DNA of 64,000 bases from Erythroxylum novogranatense (lineage: Eukaryota > Streptophyta > Magnoliopsida > Malpighiales > Erythroxylaceae), in contig CM057231.1 of assembly GCA_029891385.1 (NCBI GenBank), positions 66,418,990-66,482,989 of the forward strand, in the 5' to 3' direction. This document shows, one piece after another, positions 31,217 to 41,974 of this stretch. Each line of letters starts with the position of its first letter. Positions within the stretch are counted from its first letter, which is position 1. The notes below the pieces were generated by a model. That model was not told where the DNA came from and searched no databases. It worked only from the letters and a program-made list of their open reading frames with translations. The position numbers and the translations under genes were made by a program.

Positions 31217-31604
31217 ATCATCACTCAGCTGAACTTCTGAGGTCTGAATGATGTGAGAAGGATCGATCTGTACTTCTCGAAGATCGAGACATGGAATACA
31301 TCATGAATCGGATAATTCTCGCGGCAATGCCAGTCTGTAGGCCAACGGCCCAATCCTCTCCAATACTTTATACGGACCCACATAGCGAGGACTTAACTTC
31401 CCCTTCATACCAAATCTCATGACTCCCTTCCATGGAGACGTCTTCAGGAATACTTTGTCACCCACTGCGTACTCCATTTCTTTCCTGTTAGCATCGGCAT
31501 AACTCTTCATTCTATCCTGGCTGCTTTAAGTCGCTGTTTGATTACATCCACTTTCTCAATCGTCATCCGGACCAACTCGGTCCACTAGCTTCCTCTCACC
31601 TTCT
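31217..31604 (-). pseudogene. G2 integrase C-terminal (GPY/F-like) region
   Basis: MKSYADANRKEMEYAVGDKVFLKTSPWKGV and YVGPYKVLERIGPLAYRLALP are readable at 31301-31510 in the same frame as the chromodomain. Both flanks are frame-shifted: the junction to the core at about 31590-31604, and the HDVFHVSM-like segment near 31290. Confidence 0.8.
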
Positions 31605-32120
31605 TCATCCCAAAGATATCGTAGTCCCGCATCTCACGCCATAAAGGGCTTCATAAGGAGCCATCTGAATGCTCGAATGGTACGAATTGCTATAGGCAAA
31701 TTCGACCAACGGCAAGTGATCATCCCATGCTCTTCTGAAGTCCATGACACATGCTCTAAGCATCCCCTCTAGAGTCTGGATTGTCCTCTCAGACTGACCA
31801 TCCGTCTGAGGATGAAACGCCGTACTGAAATTCAGCTTAGTTCCTAATGCTTTCTGCAAACTACTATAGAATCTCGATGTGAATCGAGGGTCCCTGTCGG
31901 ATACTATAGAATCTGGTACTCTATGTAACCTCACTACCTCATCAACGTATTTTCTTGCTAACACCTGCAACGAATCTGTCTGCTTAATTGCCAGAAAATG
32001 GGCTGACTTGGTTAATCGATCTACAATGACCCATATAGCATCATGCTTCCTAACAGTCCTGGGTAAACCCATCAGAAAATCCATAGTGATCCTTTGCCAC
32101 TTCCATTCAGGAATGGACAA
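31605..32120 (-). pseudogene. G2 integrase catalytic core
   Basis: 171 codons containing ITMDFLMGLPR, WVIVDRLTKSAHF, IVSDRDPRFTSRFYSS and STAFHPQTDGQSERTIQTLE, giving the full D,D,E set, then LVEFAYSNSYHSSIQMAPYEALYG. The frame is shared with the zinc finger segment and is broken by one stop near 32121-32126. Confidence 0.88.
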
Positions 32121-32123
32121 TGG

Positions 32124-32411
32124 CTACAACATGCCTAGAGGTGTTTGGTGTTCAGCCTTGACTTGCTGACACACTAAACACCTGCTCACATATTCAGCTA
32201 CATCTCTTTTCATACCTTTCCACCAGAAATGCTCCTTCAAATCCTCAGACATCCCGGTGTTTGCTGGGTGCATGGAATAAGGCGCATTGTGTGCCTCATC
32301 CATGATCTCATCCTTAATCGCTTTATCATTGAAATACATAACTTTGCTTCCGACTACCATTAGCCCATCATCCCTTATTTGCACTTCGATTGCTACCATG
32401 TTGAATTTCAT
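32124..32411 (-). pseudogene. G2 integrase H2C2 zinc finger region
   Basis: DEAHNAPYSMHPANTG ... FWWKGMKRDVAEYVSRCLVCQQVKAEHQ gives the His-His-Cys-Cys set of gypsy integrases. It opens with RDDGLMVVGSKVMYF, the block that was duplicated into RT in G1. The linker to RNase H (32412-32514) is frame-shifted. Confidence 0.85.
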
Positions 32412-32514
32412 CTCTCGACTTACTTAATTACAGATCCTGCTCTCAGAACTCCTTGACCTTCTCCCTAAGGATAGGTCTCACCCTGAATTGAGCAAAAATA
32501 CCATCTGATTCATC

Positions 32515-32985
32515 CTACTTTAAACTGATCTTCAACTTCGCCATCTGTTCCAACAGAGGCAAGTAAACTGATTGCACATAAGATATGGATGACTTCCTGC
32601 TCAAAGCATCTGCCACTACATTTTCCTTTCCTGGATGATACTCTATCATCAGGTCATAGTCCTTAAGCAACTCCAACCATCGTCTCTGCCTTAAATTCAA
32701 CTCTTTTTGACTCATAATGTACTTAAGATTTTTGTTGTCCGTGAAGATCCTAGTCTGAACCCCATATAGGTAGTGTCTCCAAATCTTTAGGGCAAAAATC
32801 ACTGCTGCCAATTCCAGATCATGAGTCGGATAATTTAACTCATATGGCTTCAATTGCCGTGAAGCATAGGCTATCACTTTGCCATTCTGCATTAACACAC
32901 AACCTAAGCCTCTTCTCGAAGAATCACTGTATACTGTATACCCCTGATCTCCATTGGGCAAAACCAATACTGGAGCACTTGTCAA
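32515..32985 (-). pseudogene. G2 RNase H
   Basis: 156 codons: [60 protein letters not shown], then [20 protein letters not shown]. The four acidic positions expected of gypsy RNase H (YSD, LEL, FTD, VAD) are all present and no stop interrupts the domain. It would remove the RNA strand during cDNA synthesis. Confidence 0.88.
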
Positions 32986-33057
32986 TCTGTTCTTGAGCTC
33001 CTCAAAGCTCTTCTGACATTCCTCACTCCATATGAACTGTTGATTCTTTCTTATGAC

Positions 33058-33294
33058 TTAGTCATAGGGCGCTATCATTGAGAATCCTTCCACGAATCTC
33101 CTGTAATAACCTGCCAAACCTAGGAAGCTTCTTACCTCTTTCACTGTCTTAGGTTCTTGCCAATTCACTACTGCTTCTACTTTCCTCGAATCAACATGGA
33201 TCCCTTTGCTGGAAATCACATGTCCAAGGAAAACTACTTCATGCAGCCAAAATTCACACTTGCTAAATTTGGCATACAACTCCTGCTCTCTCAA
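33058..33294 (-). pseudogene. G2 RT, C-terminal (thumb/connection) part
   Basis: [28 protein letters not shown], then [20 protein letters not shown]: the standard gypsy RT end. It is in the same frame as RNase H but separated by a stop at 33058-33060. Confidence 0.85.
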
Positions 33295-33573
33295 TCTCTC
33301 GCAATACTATTACGAGATCTTGCTCATGCTCCCTTCATCCTTGGAATAGACCGAATGTCATCAATGAACACTATGACAAACCGATCTAAGAACTCTGAAA
33401 AACCCGTTCATAAGGTTTATGAATGCAATTTGGAGCATTGGTCATCCGAATGGCATGACCACGAACTCATAGTGCCCGTGGCGGGTCTGAAGGCGTCTTG
33501 TTAACATCGGACTCCACGATTGGAGTTGATGATAACTCGATCTGAGATCTATCTTCGAAAAGACCCTTGCTCC
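33295..33573 (-). pseudogene. G2 RT catalytic region, frame-shifted
   Basis: Pieces are recognisable across frames: [16 protein letters not shown] at about 33510-33560, a [13 protein letters not shown] segment near 33460 and VFIDDI near 33355-33375, the catalytic box. Several small indels scramble the frame, so no active RT could be made. Confidence 0.75.
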
Positions 33574-34212
33574 CTATAGCTGATCAAACAGATCATCTAT
33601 CCTAGGTAAAGGATATCTGTTCTTAACTGTCACTTTGTTAAGCTTCCTGTAATCTATACACATGCGCCAGGTTCCATCCTTCTTCTTAACGAATAGGACT
33701 GGCGCTCCCCAAGGTGATGAACTTGGCCTGATAAACTGCTTCTCTAACAACTCCTGCAATTGCTCCTTGAGTTCTCTCAACTCAACTGGAGCCATTTTGT
33801 AGGGTGGTATGGATATTGGCGCGGTTCCGGGGATCAAGTCAATTTCGAACTCAATTTCCCTCACCGGCGGCAACCCTGGTAACTCTTCTGGGAACACATC
33901 TGAAAACTCCCTGACAACCTGATAATCCTGCAATCTTCCAACATTTACCTCTAGACTCACCACATGCGCCAAGAAAGCCTTGCACCCTTGGCTCATCATA
34001 CTGTCAGCTAACAAGGCTGAAATAATCTTCGGCGCTGACAGTTTTCTGTCCCCCTTGAAGATTACTTTCTGGCCATCTCCCAGATCAAATTCTAATTCCT
34101 TGAGTCTGCAGTCTAGTTTTGCCTTATATTTCTCCATGGCATCCATTCCTAGTATGACATCTAGTCCTTTAAGGTCTAGAGGTAGCAAATCTACTACCAA
34201 TCTAGTACCACT
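33574..34212 (-). pseudogene. G2 protease C-terminus and RT N-terminus
   Basis: 208 open codons plus the bases up to C2. [22 protein letters not shown] is the end of the retropepsin-like domain. [41 protein letters not shown] and [21 protein letters not shown] begin RT. At its 5' end the reading passes directly into C2; the missing N-terminal protease continues at 48231. Confidence 0.85.
34208..34212 (+). repeat. C2 target site duplication CCACT, left copy
   Basis: CCACT directly precedes the LTR start TGTTAGAG. The same pentamer is at 48231-48235, directly after the 3' LTR. Confidence 0.9.
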
Positions 34213-35524
34213 TGTTAGAGTAGTGCCCTAAAGGCAATCCCCTTTAGCGCTTTTTGTTCATAGTCATGTACAGACTTTATGAATAAATAAAGAAAGGCAT
34301 GTTTCATTTATTTGATATTCTTTATGAATTGATATTGATCTTTAATCAAATTAATGAAGTCCATGATATATGACATAGCATGAAGGAAATTATGATGTGA
34401 TCATAATCCTGAGATTCCTATCATGTGCAATTATGTCAAGATCTAAATTTTCCTAGTCATAGGATTAATGAGAATGGACATCATTAATCCTGACGGATTA
34501 ACATATGTCATACTCCTTGATTGGATCAGCGGTGGATCTCGAAACCGTAAATATGAGATATTTAGAGTTGACATATGGATGCTTACTAGTGGTAGTAAGT
34601 TCATTGATGACTGCCATGAGATCATCACATGGATTTAATGTCGGTGATAATCTCATCATAGCAATGGTGCAAGTATCCTTAGACTTGAGGTACTCAAGGA
34701 TATCTTGAATACCGATCCTATACTTTGACTCCATTCCTTGTGGCCTTCGGAGGTTACTCATAGGGTGGTGCTTGGAGTGCAGTTTGAGGTATTCAAGGTA
34801 ATTGAGTAGCCAATAAAGGATTCATCACTCGAAAAAATGAAGAGATACCACTGACCTCTTGTCGGGATCATTACTTTAAGTCTCGGCGAGCATGACTATG
34901 TCATGAAGAGTGTCTTCATGGACATATAAAGTAATGAGTCCTCGGGCAGAATTGATTTCACTTGGGCTAGACTTAGTCTAGTAAGAGTTGACATATTAGC
35001 CATACTCATAACCAAGTGGGGTATAGGATGATGAAAGGACGAATTGCACAAGAATTGTCATGGAAGGATTCGTGATCCGGTTCGTGATGAATTCATCAAA
35101 CCAATTACTTTCCGGTCAATTGGGGTCATGATGTGTTGCTAGATACCGCTCACGACTTGCTTCAGATTAATTGTTAATCTAAGTGGCCAATATAACCGGA
35201 ACCTAAAGGGTCACACGATAAGAGTGTTTCGCATAATCCATGAAATAGTATTGGACGAGTTCCAATTATGGAGAGCATTAGATTAAATGGATCCCAATGG
35301 GATTGGGATATGTCCCATGAGATTGCGACATCAATATTGCTAAGAAAGGTTTTGAATTTGTTTGACATCGGGGCCCTAGAGGCGGTAGGACCAATTCCCA
35401 GTGTGACTGGACCGCTTTAACAATTTTTTACATATATATATATGATTAATTAATTAAATAATTAATTAATATATATATATATATATGTAGGCACGTGGAA
35501 GCATGGAGGAGGAAGCTTTATCTT

Positions 35525-35556
35525 TACTTTATATATATATATATATATATAAAGTA
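35525..35556 (+). repeat. 32-bp perfect palindrome, TACTTT(AT)n AAAGTA
   Basis: TACTTT, ten AT units, then AAAGTA, reading the same on both strands. The counterpart in the 3' LTR is near 47753-47777, with a related shorter tract in C1. Confidence 0.8.
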
Positions 35557-35615
35557 ATACGTGGATAAGCTTCCACCATAAGCTTTGATATGTGTTTTTA
35601 AAGGTTAAAAAGACA

Positions 35616-35622
35616 TATAAAA
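35616..35622 (+). promoter_or_regulatory. Probable TATA box, C2 5' LTR
   Basis: ACATATAAAAGTGAATGG: a TATAAAA about 410 bp before the LTR end, repeated in the 3' LTR at 47834-47840. The position suits a U3/R boundary in a 1.8 kb LTR. Confidence 0.55.
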
Positions 35623-36025
35623 GTGAATGGAGAGTGTGATGGTCGTAGGTTTTGGCAAAAAGGAGAAGATGAAAGCTTAATGGTTAAGCTTGCTTTAAAA
35701 GGTGATTTCTTCTTCTTCATCAAGCCATCATCGATTCTCTCTTCTTCCAAGCAAGGATTCAACGTTATTCTCAAGCTCTCCAGGACAGAGGTAGGGTCTA
35801 GCAGCTCTTATTCTGTTCTAGCTATTCCCAGGTCAAAAGGGTTTGACTCGGTTAGGTTTTGTAATCTCTGAGTGGATACCTTTAGAGATAGTCTCTATTG
35901 GCTATTCAGGTTTGAGTTTTCATACCGACACCGGGATCCTGGGTTTTCGGGAAGGTCCCGGGATCAAAAATTTTTTTGTTTCCGCTGCTGGAACATATGA
36001 TGTTCCTCCCGGGATTTTCCTACAG

Positions 36026-36037
36026 TGGTATCAGAGC
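36026..36037 (+). other. C2 primer binding site (initiator tRNA-Met)
   Basis: TGGTATCAGAGC, exact, one base after the LTR end at 36024. Confidence 0.95.
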
Positions 36038-36713
36038 GTCTGGTGTCGTGTATGAAGCTTTAACTGAAGCTAGATCATAAACCCTAATTGCTTGTGATGC
36101 TGTAGCATGTTTTCTGTTCAATTTTCGAATTGCTATAGAGATAGGGTTTTCGAAATTTTTCTGCCCAGGAATGTTCATAACATGTTATAGAATATGTCTA
36201 TGAATTTTCAGAATTTATCGATTTGATTTGATATAGTTTTGCTAATTAATTCCCTAAGGTTACAGATGCTGTTTTGTGAAACGATTCTGGAACAGGCAGT
36301 AGGATAAAATCGAGAATAAATTCTAGAAAAATCGTTTTCTGGATTTGCCTTCACCTACACGTCTCTAAGATGTTGGTGAATGTCTGTGAGCATGGAAATT
36401 GGATTTCAAAGTGATTGGATATTTATTCACGAATTTATTCTATACTGTTGGGAATTGCTGTGCTGATGAACACAGATTTTGAATCGGTTTTATTATTTTG
36501 GTTGACTGAGTTTTTGATGGCCTAAAATCCTGAAAACATTCAGGTAGCATGTTCTGAAAATGTGATAACCTATATAATTTTCTCATGATTTATTGAAAAT
36601 TTTTCATTGATCATTTCAAGCAATGTACAGAACTGGACAGTTTTGGTGAAAATTGTTGGGACTGTTTTGCTTGGCTTGATTGAGTATGCTTTTTCAATTC
36701 CAATGCCTTGCAG

Positions 36714-36736
36714 CATTTTTAATGTGATTAAAAATG
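36714..36736 (+). other. Conserved hairpin CATTTTTAAT/ATTAAAAATG
   Basis: A perfect 10-bp stem with loop GTG, about 690 bp downstream of the PBS; the C1 copy is also about 690 bp from its PBS. Confidence 0.65.
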
Positions 36737-37122
36737 TGTTAAATTGATGTAGTATGATTGCCAAAGTGAATTGCTTGAATTTGATTTTCCAAGAATTTTT
36801 GAATGCCGAATTGTTCACATTTGTGTCTCGTTAGTATATTTCATTTTCTTGCTTGTTTTGGCCGTCACATTTTTGTGACAAGTGCCGGAGTAGTTTTGAG
36901 AGTGTATACACTAGCTAGAGATGCTTAGGGTGATAATTTGGGTGTTCCTAAATTATTTGGAAATCTTAGAGTTATGACTCATTTCAAGGGATTCATGAAT
37001 CAATGAAGTGTTCATTGATACATCAATTTACAGATATTACCTTAGGTATGATGGTATTGAGAATTGGAATTGTATTGATTGAGGAATTAGTCGATTAGAG
37101 TTTTTAGCAAAATTCCCTGAAT

Positions 37123-37346
37123 AAGTCGACTTGTATATGAAATAAGTCGACTTGTTCAAGGTTTTTGGATAAGTCGACTTGTGAATAGAATAAGTCGACT
37201 TGTTCAAGATTTCGATATAAGTCCACTTGTAGCTTCGTAAGTCCACTTATACATGGTAGAATGAAATAAGTCGACTTGTGTCAAACAAGTCGACTTGTGT
37301 GTGGGCAGATGCAATAAGTCCACTTGCATTTGATGAAAGTCCACTT
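37123..37346 (+). repeat. AAGTCGACTT palindrome array in the C2 leader
   Basis: Exact copies start at 37123, 37144, 37171, 37192, 37268 and 37287. One-base variants AAGTCCACTT start at 37219, 37239, 37316 and 37337. Ten units lie within 224 bp, mostly 19-29 bp apart. Variants occur in pairs, suggesting duplication of unit pairs. Confidence 0.9.
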
Positions 37347-38118
37347 GTGGCATGCTTAGGTTGGATGATGGATGATTATAAGGATTGATTCAATGTGATC
37401 GATGAAATAACCTAAATCATTCCATATAGTTTTCGTGACTATGATCCTTCACTTGAGTCTAGAGTTTCCAAATCCTCCTCGGTATATGAAAACTAACGCC
37501 TTCCATTAATATGGTAAGAACCAGAGTTCTTATAGAGTTGGGTTGTTGAGCAAACTCAAGCTCACTCTATACTGGATATGTTCGAACCATGAAAATATGA
37601 TTTTGATTAATGGGTTGGTTTTCACTAGAAGCGTTGATTTGTTGAGCAAACTCAAGGTCAACGTGACGAGGCGAAATTGGGTAGCATACATCGGATGTAT
37701 GCGCATCAAAGAGTTGATACCCAATGTAAGTGCATACATCAACAAGTTGATAGCACTGATTGATAGTTGTGTCTAAGATGTAATTGGTATATCTGATACC
37801 TCCCGAGACATAAGGTGGCTTGTTGGACAAATCCAAGGTCATTCTCAATGTCGGTTATCGATGATGCAATTGGTATGACCGATACCTACCGATTGACCTA
37901 ACTTGTGGCTTGTTGGACAAATCCAAGGACATTCTTAGTAATATCGGATATCAACCCACTAGGACATAATGTCATTTTGTTTCTTTGGATTTGTAATGAG
38001 GGTTATGGATTCTATGAAACTAGTGGGAGCGATTTTTACATATCATTCAAGTCCTTATGATTATGTAGCTATTCCTATTCTAACATTCTTCCTCTCTATT
38101 CGTGTAGGTTGTTTGAAA

Positions 38119-38576
38119 ATGTCGTCAAGTGTGAACCTTCGCTCGCTAATGGAGTCAAACAAGCTAACTGGACCGAATTTTCTTGATTGGTTAAGGAACC
38201 TGAGAATCGTTCTCAGATCTGAAGGTCTGGGATATATCCTAGATTTTCCGCTTCCAGATGCACCTGCTGTCGATGCTTCTGATGATGATCAGAAGGCATA
38301 TAGTAAGCATCTTAAGGATGCGGTGACATGGCGACTTGCATTATGCTTGCGTCGATGTCACCCGAGCTGCATAAAGACGAGTCCATGGATGCTCACACAA
38401 TAGTCTTTCATCTTAGGGAGCCGCTTGACGAGCAAGCTCGGTCCGAAAGGTTCGAGACCTCAAGGCTTCTCTTCACCACTAAGATGGCTCTGGGACATCT
38501 GCATGCAAGATGCCTCAAGATGAATGGCTATATCGAGAGATTGGCCGTCTTAGGTTTTGAATGGATCATGAATTAA
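38119..38576 (+). pseudogene. C2 gag
   Basis: The start at 38119 gives MSSSVNLRSLMESNKLTGPN, then FLDWLRNLRIVLRSEGLGYIL, the opening of copia gag (UBN2-type). A one-base shift near 38335 moves the frame to MLASMSPELHKDESMDAHTIVFHLREPLDEQ ... MNGYIERLAVLGFE (38328-38576). Together they cover most of a copia gag matrix/capsid; the product would coat the RNA in particles. Confidence 0.8.
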
Positions 38577-39060
38577 GTATAGACTTAATTTGGTTGGATT
38601 GTCCGACGCTTATGCACAGCTCGTGTTAAACTATCGGATGAACCAAATATCCACTACAATACCGAGTGATCAATCGCTTCAAGACAACGAAAGGCACTAT
38701 CAAGAATGATAGTAAGTGTTCTTGGTAGTAGCTTCTTCTTCTTCAGTTCAAAGAAGAAAAGAACCCAAAGAAGAAGAAGGCAAAGAAACCAAAGGGAGGC
38801 GCCATCAAGAAGAAGACCAAAGAAGCGCCCCAAAAGGAACTTGCTTCCATCATGTAAAGATGGCCATTGGAGGCGAATTGCAAAGTCTATTCGAGTCGTT
38901 GAAGCGTAAGAAGGCATCGATGCCTCGACTACTTCAGTTTGTATGTCATTGAAGTTAATCACATCGATCACAACATCCGGTATTTGATAACGGTCAGGCT
39001 CACACATATGTAATGATATGCAGGGGCCTCGAGGGACGATGAGGCAACTTATGAAGGGAG
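38577..39060 (+). pseudogene. C2 gag C-terminus (nucleocapsid) and protease remnants
   Basis: A Lys/Arg-rich stretch (38740-38840) leads to GTCFHHVKMAIGG, a broken CCHC knuckle. Around 38930-39010 the nucleotide sequence still aligns with the C1 protease region (ITSGI-like part of the active-site block), but the frame is lost and the DTG motif is not intact. Confidence 0.6.
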
Positions 39061-39674
39061 AAGTAGACCTACGTGTTGGAAATGGAGCAAGAGTTCTTGC
39101 ATTAGCCGTAGGAACCTATGTTTTGTATCTCCCCACCGGGCTTGTACCGAATTGGATGATTGTTATTTTGTACCCGCTTTGACAAAGAATATATTATCTG
39201 CTTTGCCTAAATAGATTTGGATTCTATATGAATTTTAGTAGCAATGGTTGTTCTATTAATTCTAATGGAATGCTTTATGGAACTGGTACATTGTGCAATG
39301 GTATTTACATATTAGATATGTCTAATCCAATTTTAAATGTCAATGACACCAAACGGCATAAAAGAGATAATCTAAAGTCAACTTACTTATGGCATTGTCG
39401 ACTTGGCCATATAAATGAGACACGCATCGCTAAACTCCATAAGAGTGGTAGTTTAGGGTCATTTGATTATGAATCATATGACACATGCAAATCTTGTTTA
39501 TTAGGCAAGATGACTAAGTTACCCTTCAAGGGAAAGGGTGAACGAGCGATTAGAGTATTAGACCTAATACATTCGGATGTATGCGGTCCGATGTCCATCC
39601 ATGCCGTAAGTGGTTGTCGTTATTTCATTACCTTTATCGATGATTATTCACGATATGGGTACTTGTATCGATGA
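39061..39674 (+). pseudogene. C2 GAG-pre-integrase domain and integrase core start
   Basis: VDLRVGNGARVLALAVG precedes a shift near 39150. The 148-codon segment at 39228-39674 has YLWHCRLGHINETRI, CKSCLLGKM, LDLIHSDVCGPM and FITFIDDYSRYGYLY, that is the zinc motif and first catalytic Asp. The frame fails at 39674. Confidence 0.82.
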
Positions 39675-40075
39675 GATACAAATCAAGCGCTTGAAAAGTT
39701 CAAACAATTCGAAATGAAGTAGAAAACCAGCTTGGTAAAAGTATCAAGACATTACGATCCGATCGTGGTGGAGAATACTTAGACCAACAGCTTCGATTAT
39801 CTCGTAGATAATGGATATTATCTCGGGACTCCTCCACGCCGCAAAGACAATGGTGTGGTTGAAAGGAGAAATCGAACCTCGTTGGACATGGTACGATCAA
39901 TGATGGGTTTCGCAGTTACCAAAATCGCTTTGGGGTATGCGCTAGAGACACTGCTTACTTGTTAAACAGAGTTCCCTCTAAGACAGCTTGATGTTACTCC
40001 ATATGAGATGTGGACTAACGTAAAACCTTATCTTTCTCATCCGAAAGTATGGGGTTGTCCCGCCACGTAGCGAAT
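39675..40075 (+). pseudogene. C2 integrase C-terminal part, frame-shifted
   Basis: Nucleotide identity to C1 5650-6020 is clear: SDRGGEYLD at about 39761-39787, NGVVERRNRTSLDMVRSMMGF near 39850-39910, and LLNRVPS near 39960-39978. Many one- and two-base indels make it unreadable as one frame. Confidence 0.75.
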
Positions 40076-41230
40076 TCAATGATAAGCTCAGCTTAAATCG
40101 ATAAGTGTTTGTTTGTAGGATATCCTAAAGAGACCAAAGGATATCAATTCTACCTTCACCGAGGAACAAAGGTGTTTGTTTCAAGGCATGCTGTCTTTCT
40201 AGAGAAAGAGTTTCTTCCGCAGAAGACAAGGGAGCAAAGTTGAACTTGAAGAAGTTCAAGATGCTCAAACAAGCACGTATCAATCGCCGAACTCAAACTG
40301 CCACTCATTCAGATGAAGTAATAGCTCAACCTTCCGCTGTACACGAAGTTCGAGGTCAAGTAGGATGCGACTTGTTCGAGATATGGATTTCGTAAGTGAA
40401 CAGAATGACGATTGCTCATAGAAAATGATGAGCCTGCTACCTATGAAGAGGTTCGAAATGTTCAGAGTCTCAAAATGGCTTGCGCTATGAAAGTTTAAAT
40501 GGATTCCATGTACATAAACCAAGTATGGACTTTGGTTGATGCACCAAGGATAAAACCTATAGATGCAAATGGGTTTTCAAGAAGAAAACCGACATGGATG
40601 GTAATGTGATTACCAAAGCAAGGCTCGTGGCCAAAGGATTTCGCCAAAGACAAGGAGTTGACTATGACGAGACCTTCACCCGTAGCAATGCTTAAATCCA
40701 TTCAGATACTCCTAACCATCGCCGCCATTATGATTATGAGATATGGCAATGGATGTGAAGACGCTTTCCTTAACGGAAATCGCCGAGGATATGTACATGA
40801 CACAACCAGAGGGCTTCACTTCCAAAGGATGGCGAAAAGGTATGCAAGCTTCGTAAATCCATTTATGGATCAAGCAAGCATCCAGAGTTGGAACATCCGC
40901 TTTGATGAGTCAATCAAAGAGTTTGGTTTCTCAAAATCCGGATGAACACCGTGTACAAGAAGGCTAATGGGAATGCAATCGCTTTCCTTGTGTTGTATGT
41001 AGATGACATATCGCTACTCTAAACGATGTCTCAATGATGCAATCGCTAAAATTTGGTTGTCCAAGAATTTGCGATGAAAGACCTTGGTGAAGCAACTTAT
41101 ATCCTTGGGATAAAGATCTATAGAGATAGATCAAAGAGGTTGCTTGGTCTTTCACAATCATCGACATAGACAAGATGCTAAAGAGGTTTAGCATGGAGCA
41201 ATCCAAGAGAGGGTTCCTTCCCATTACTCA
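40076..41230 (+). pseudogene. C2 reverse transcriptase, frame-shifted
   Basis: Pieces in order are [15 protein letters not shown] and [20 protein letters not shown] (about 40565-40675), a broken MDV..AFLNGN block, then FLVLYVDDI with the YVDD codons at 40996-41007 and MKDLGEATYILGIKIYRD at 41075-41130. All blocks align with C1 on the opposite strand. Frame changes occur about every 50-100 bases. Confidence 0.78.
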
Positions 41231-41962
41231 TGGATAACACTCGAAATTTATGTGTCCTAAGACACAAGATGAGAGGATTCGCATGGATCGGATCCCGTAT
41301 GCATCCGCAGTAGGATCGATCATGTATGCTATGTTATGTACGAGGTCCGATGTATCGTATGCTTTGAGTGTCACGAGCGAGATACCAATCGGATCCTCGT
41401 GAGGGTCATCGGGTGGTGCCAAGAATATCCTCAAGTACTCACAAGGACTAAGGATGTTTTCGATATATGGAGATGGAAATCTCCAGTGAGCAGCATACTG
41501 GATGCCGCCTCAATCTAACAAGGATGACTCCAAATCCCAACAAAGTTATGTTTTCACGCTAAACGGCGGAGCGGTCATTGAAGAGTTCCAAACAAGAGAC
41601 GCATCACGATTCGACGATCGAGGTAGAGTACATTGTCGCATCGAGGCGGCAAAGGAAGTCGTTGGATCAAGAAGTTCATTTTGAACTTGGTGTGGTTCCT
41701 AGTGTGATGGACCCATATAGTTGTATTGGACAACAATGGGGCTATTGCTCAGCAAAAGAACCGAGGTCTCACCAACGATCTAAACATCGCATCTCGCAGA
41801 TATCATCCGATTCGAGAGATCATTGCTAGAGGTGATGTCGCGATCGAGAGGATTCCCACAGAGCGTAACATTGCCGATCCGCTGACGGCCATTGTCACGT
41901 AAGAATTTTGATTCTCATGTACTCGCTTATGGTATTAGATACCAAGGCGATTGGCTTTAGGT
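41231..41962 (+). pseudogene. C2 RNase H and pol tail, frame-shifted
   Basis: PYASAVGSIMYAMLCTRSDV-like sequence is at about 41300-41350, then DDSKSQQSYVFTLNGGAV (41523-41578). An STIEVEYIVA segment near 41610 and ERIPTERNIADPLT at about 41848-41890 follow. Catalytic residues are partly readable, but no frame spans the domain. Confidence 0.75.
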
Positions 41963-41974
41963 CAAGTGGGAGAT
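41963..41974 (+). other. C2 polypurine tract
   Basis: CAAGTGGGAGAT immediately before the 3' LTR start TGTTAGAG at 41975. Confidence 0.85.

Larger units (their letters stand above)
34213..36024 (+). mobile_element. C2 5' LTR
   Basis: It begins TGTTAGAGTAGTGCCC, much like BARE/Angela LTRs, and ends TTTTCCTACA. It includes a TA-rich inverted repeat at 35430-35488, a perfect 32-bp palindrome at 35525-35556 and a TATAAAA at 35616. Open frames inside (34505, 35623, 35843) are not conserved in the other three LTR copies. Confidence 0.95.
36038..38118 (+). other. C2 5' leader (about 2.1 kb, non-coding)
   Basis: Collinear with the C1 leader. It holds the hairpin at 36714-36736, the AAGTCGACTT array at 37123-37346 and the repeated TTGTTGGACAAATCCAAGG blocks at about 37785-37950. 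Open frames at 37543 and 37567 lie in repeats and are not shared with C1. Confidence 0.75.

Noticed and set aside
35623..36055. Overlapping frames of 70-82 codons at the 3' end of the C2 5' LTR
   Set aside because: They lie in LTR sequence downstream of the presumed TATA box and are disrupted in the 3' LTR copy at 47850-48230.
37123..37346. CRISPR-like regular repeat spacing
   Set aside because: Repeats are 10-bp palindromes with 9-66 bp spacers in a transcribed plant retroelement leader, with no cas genes and a eukaryotic context.
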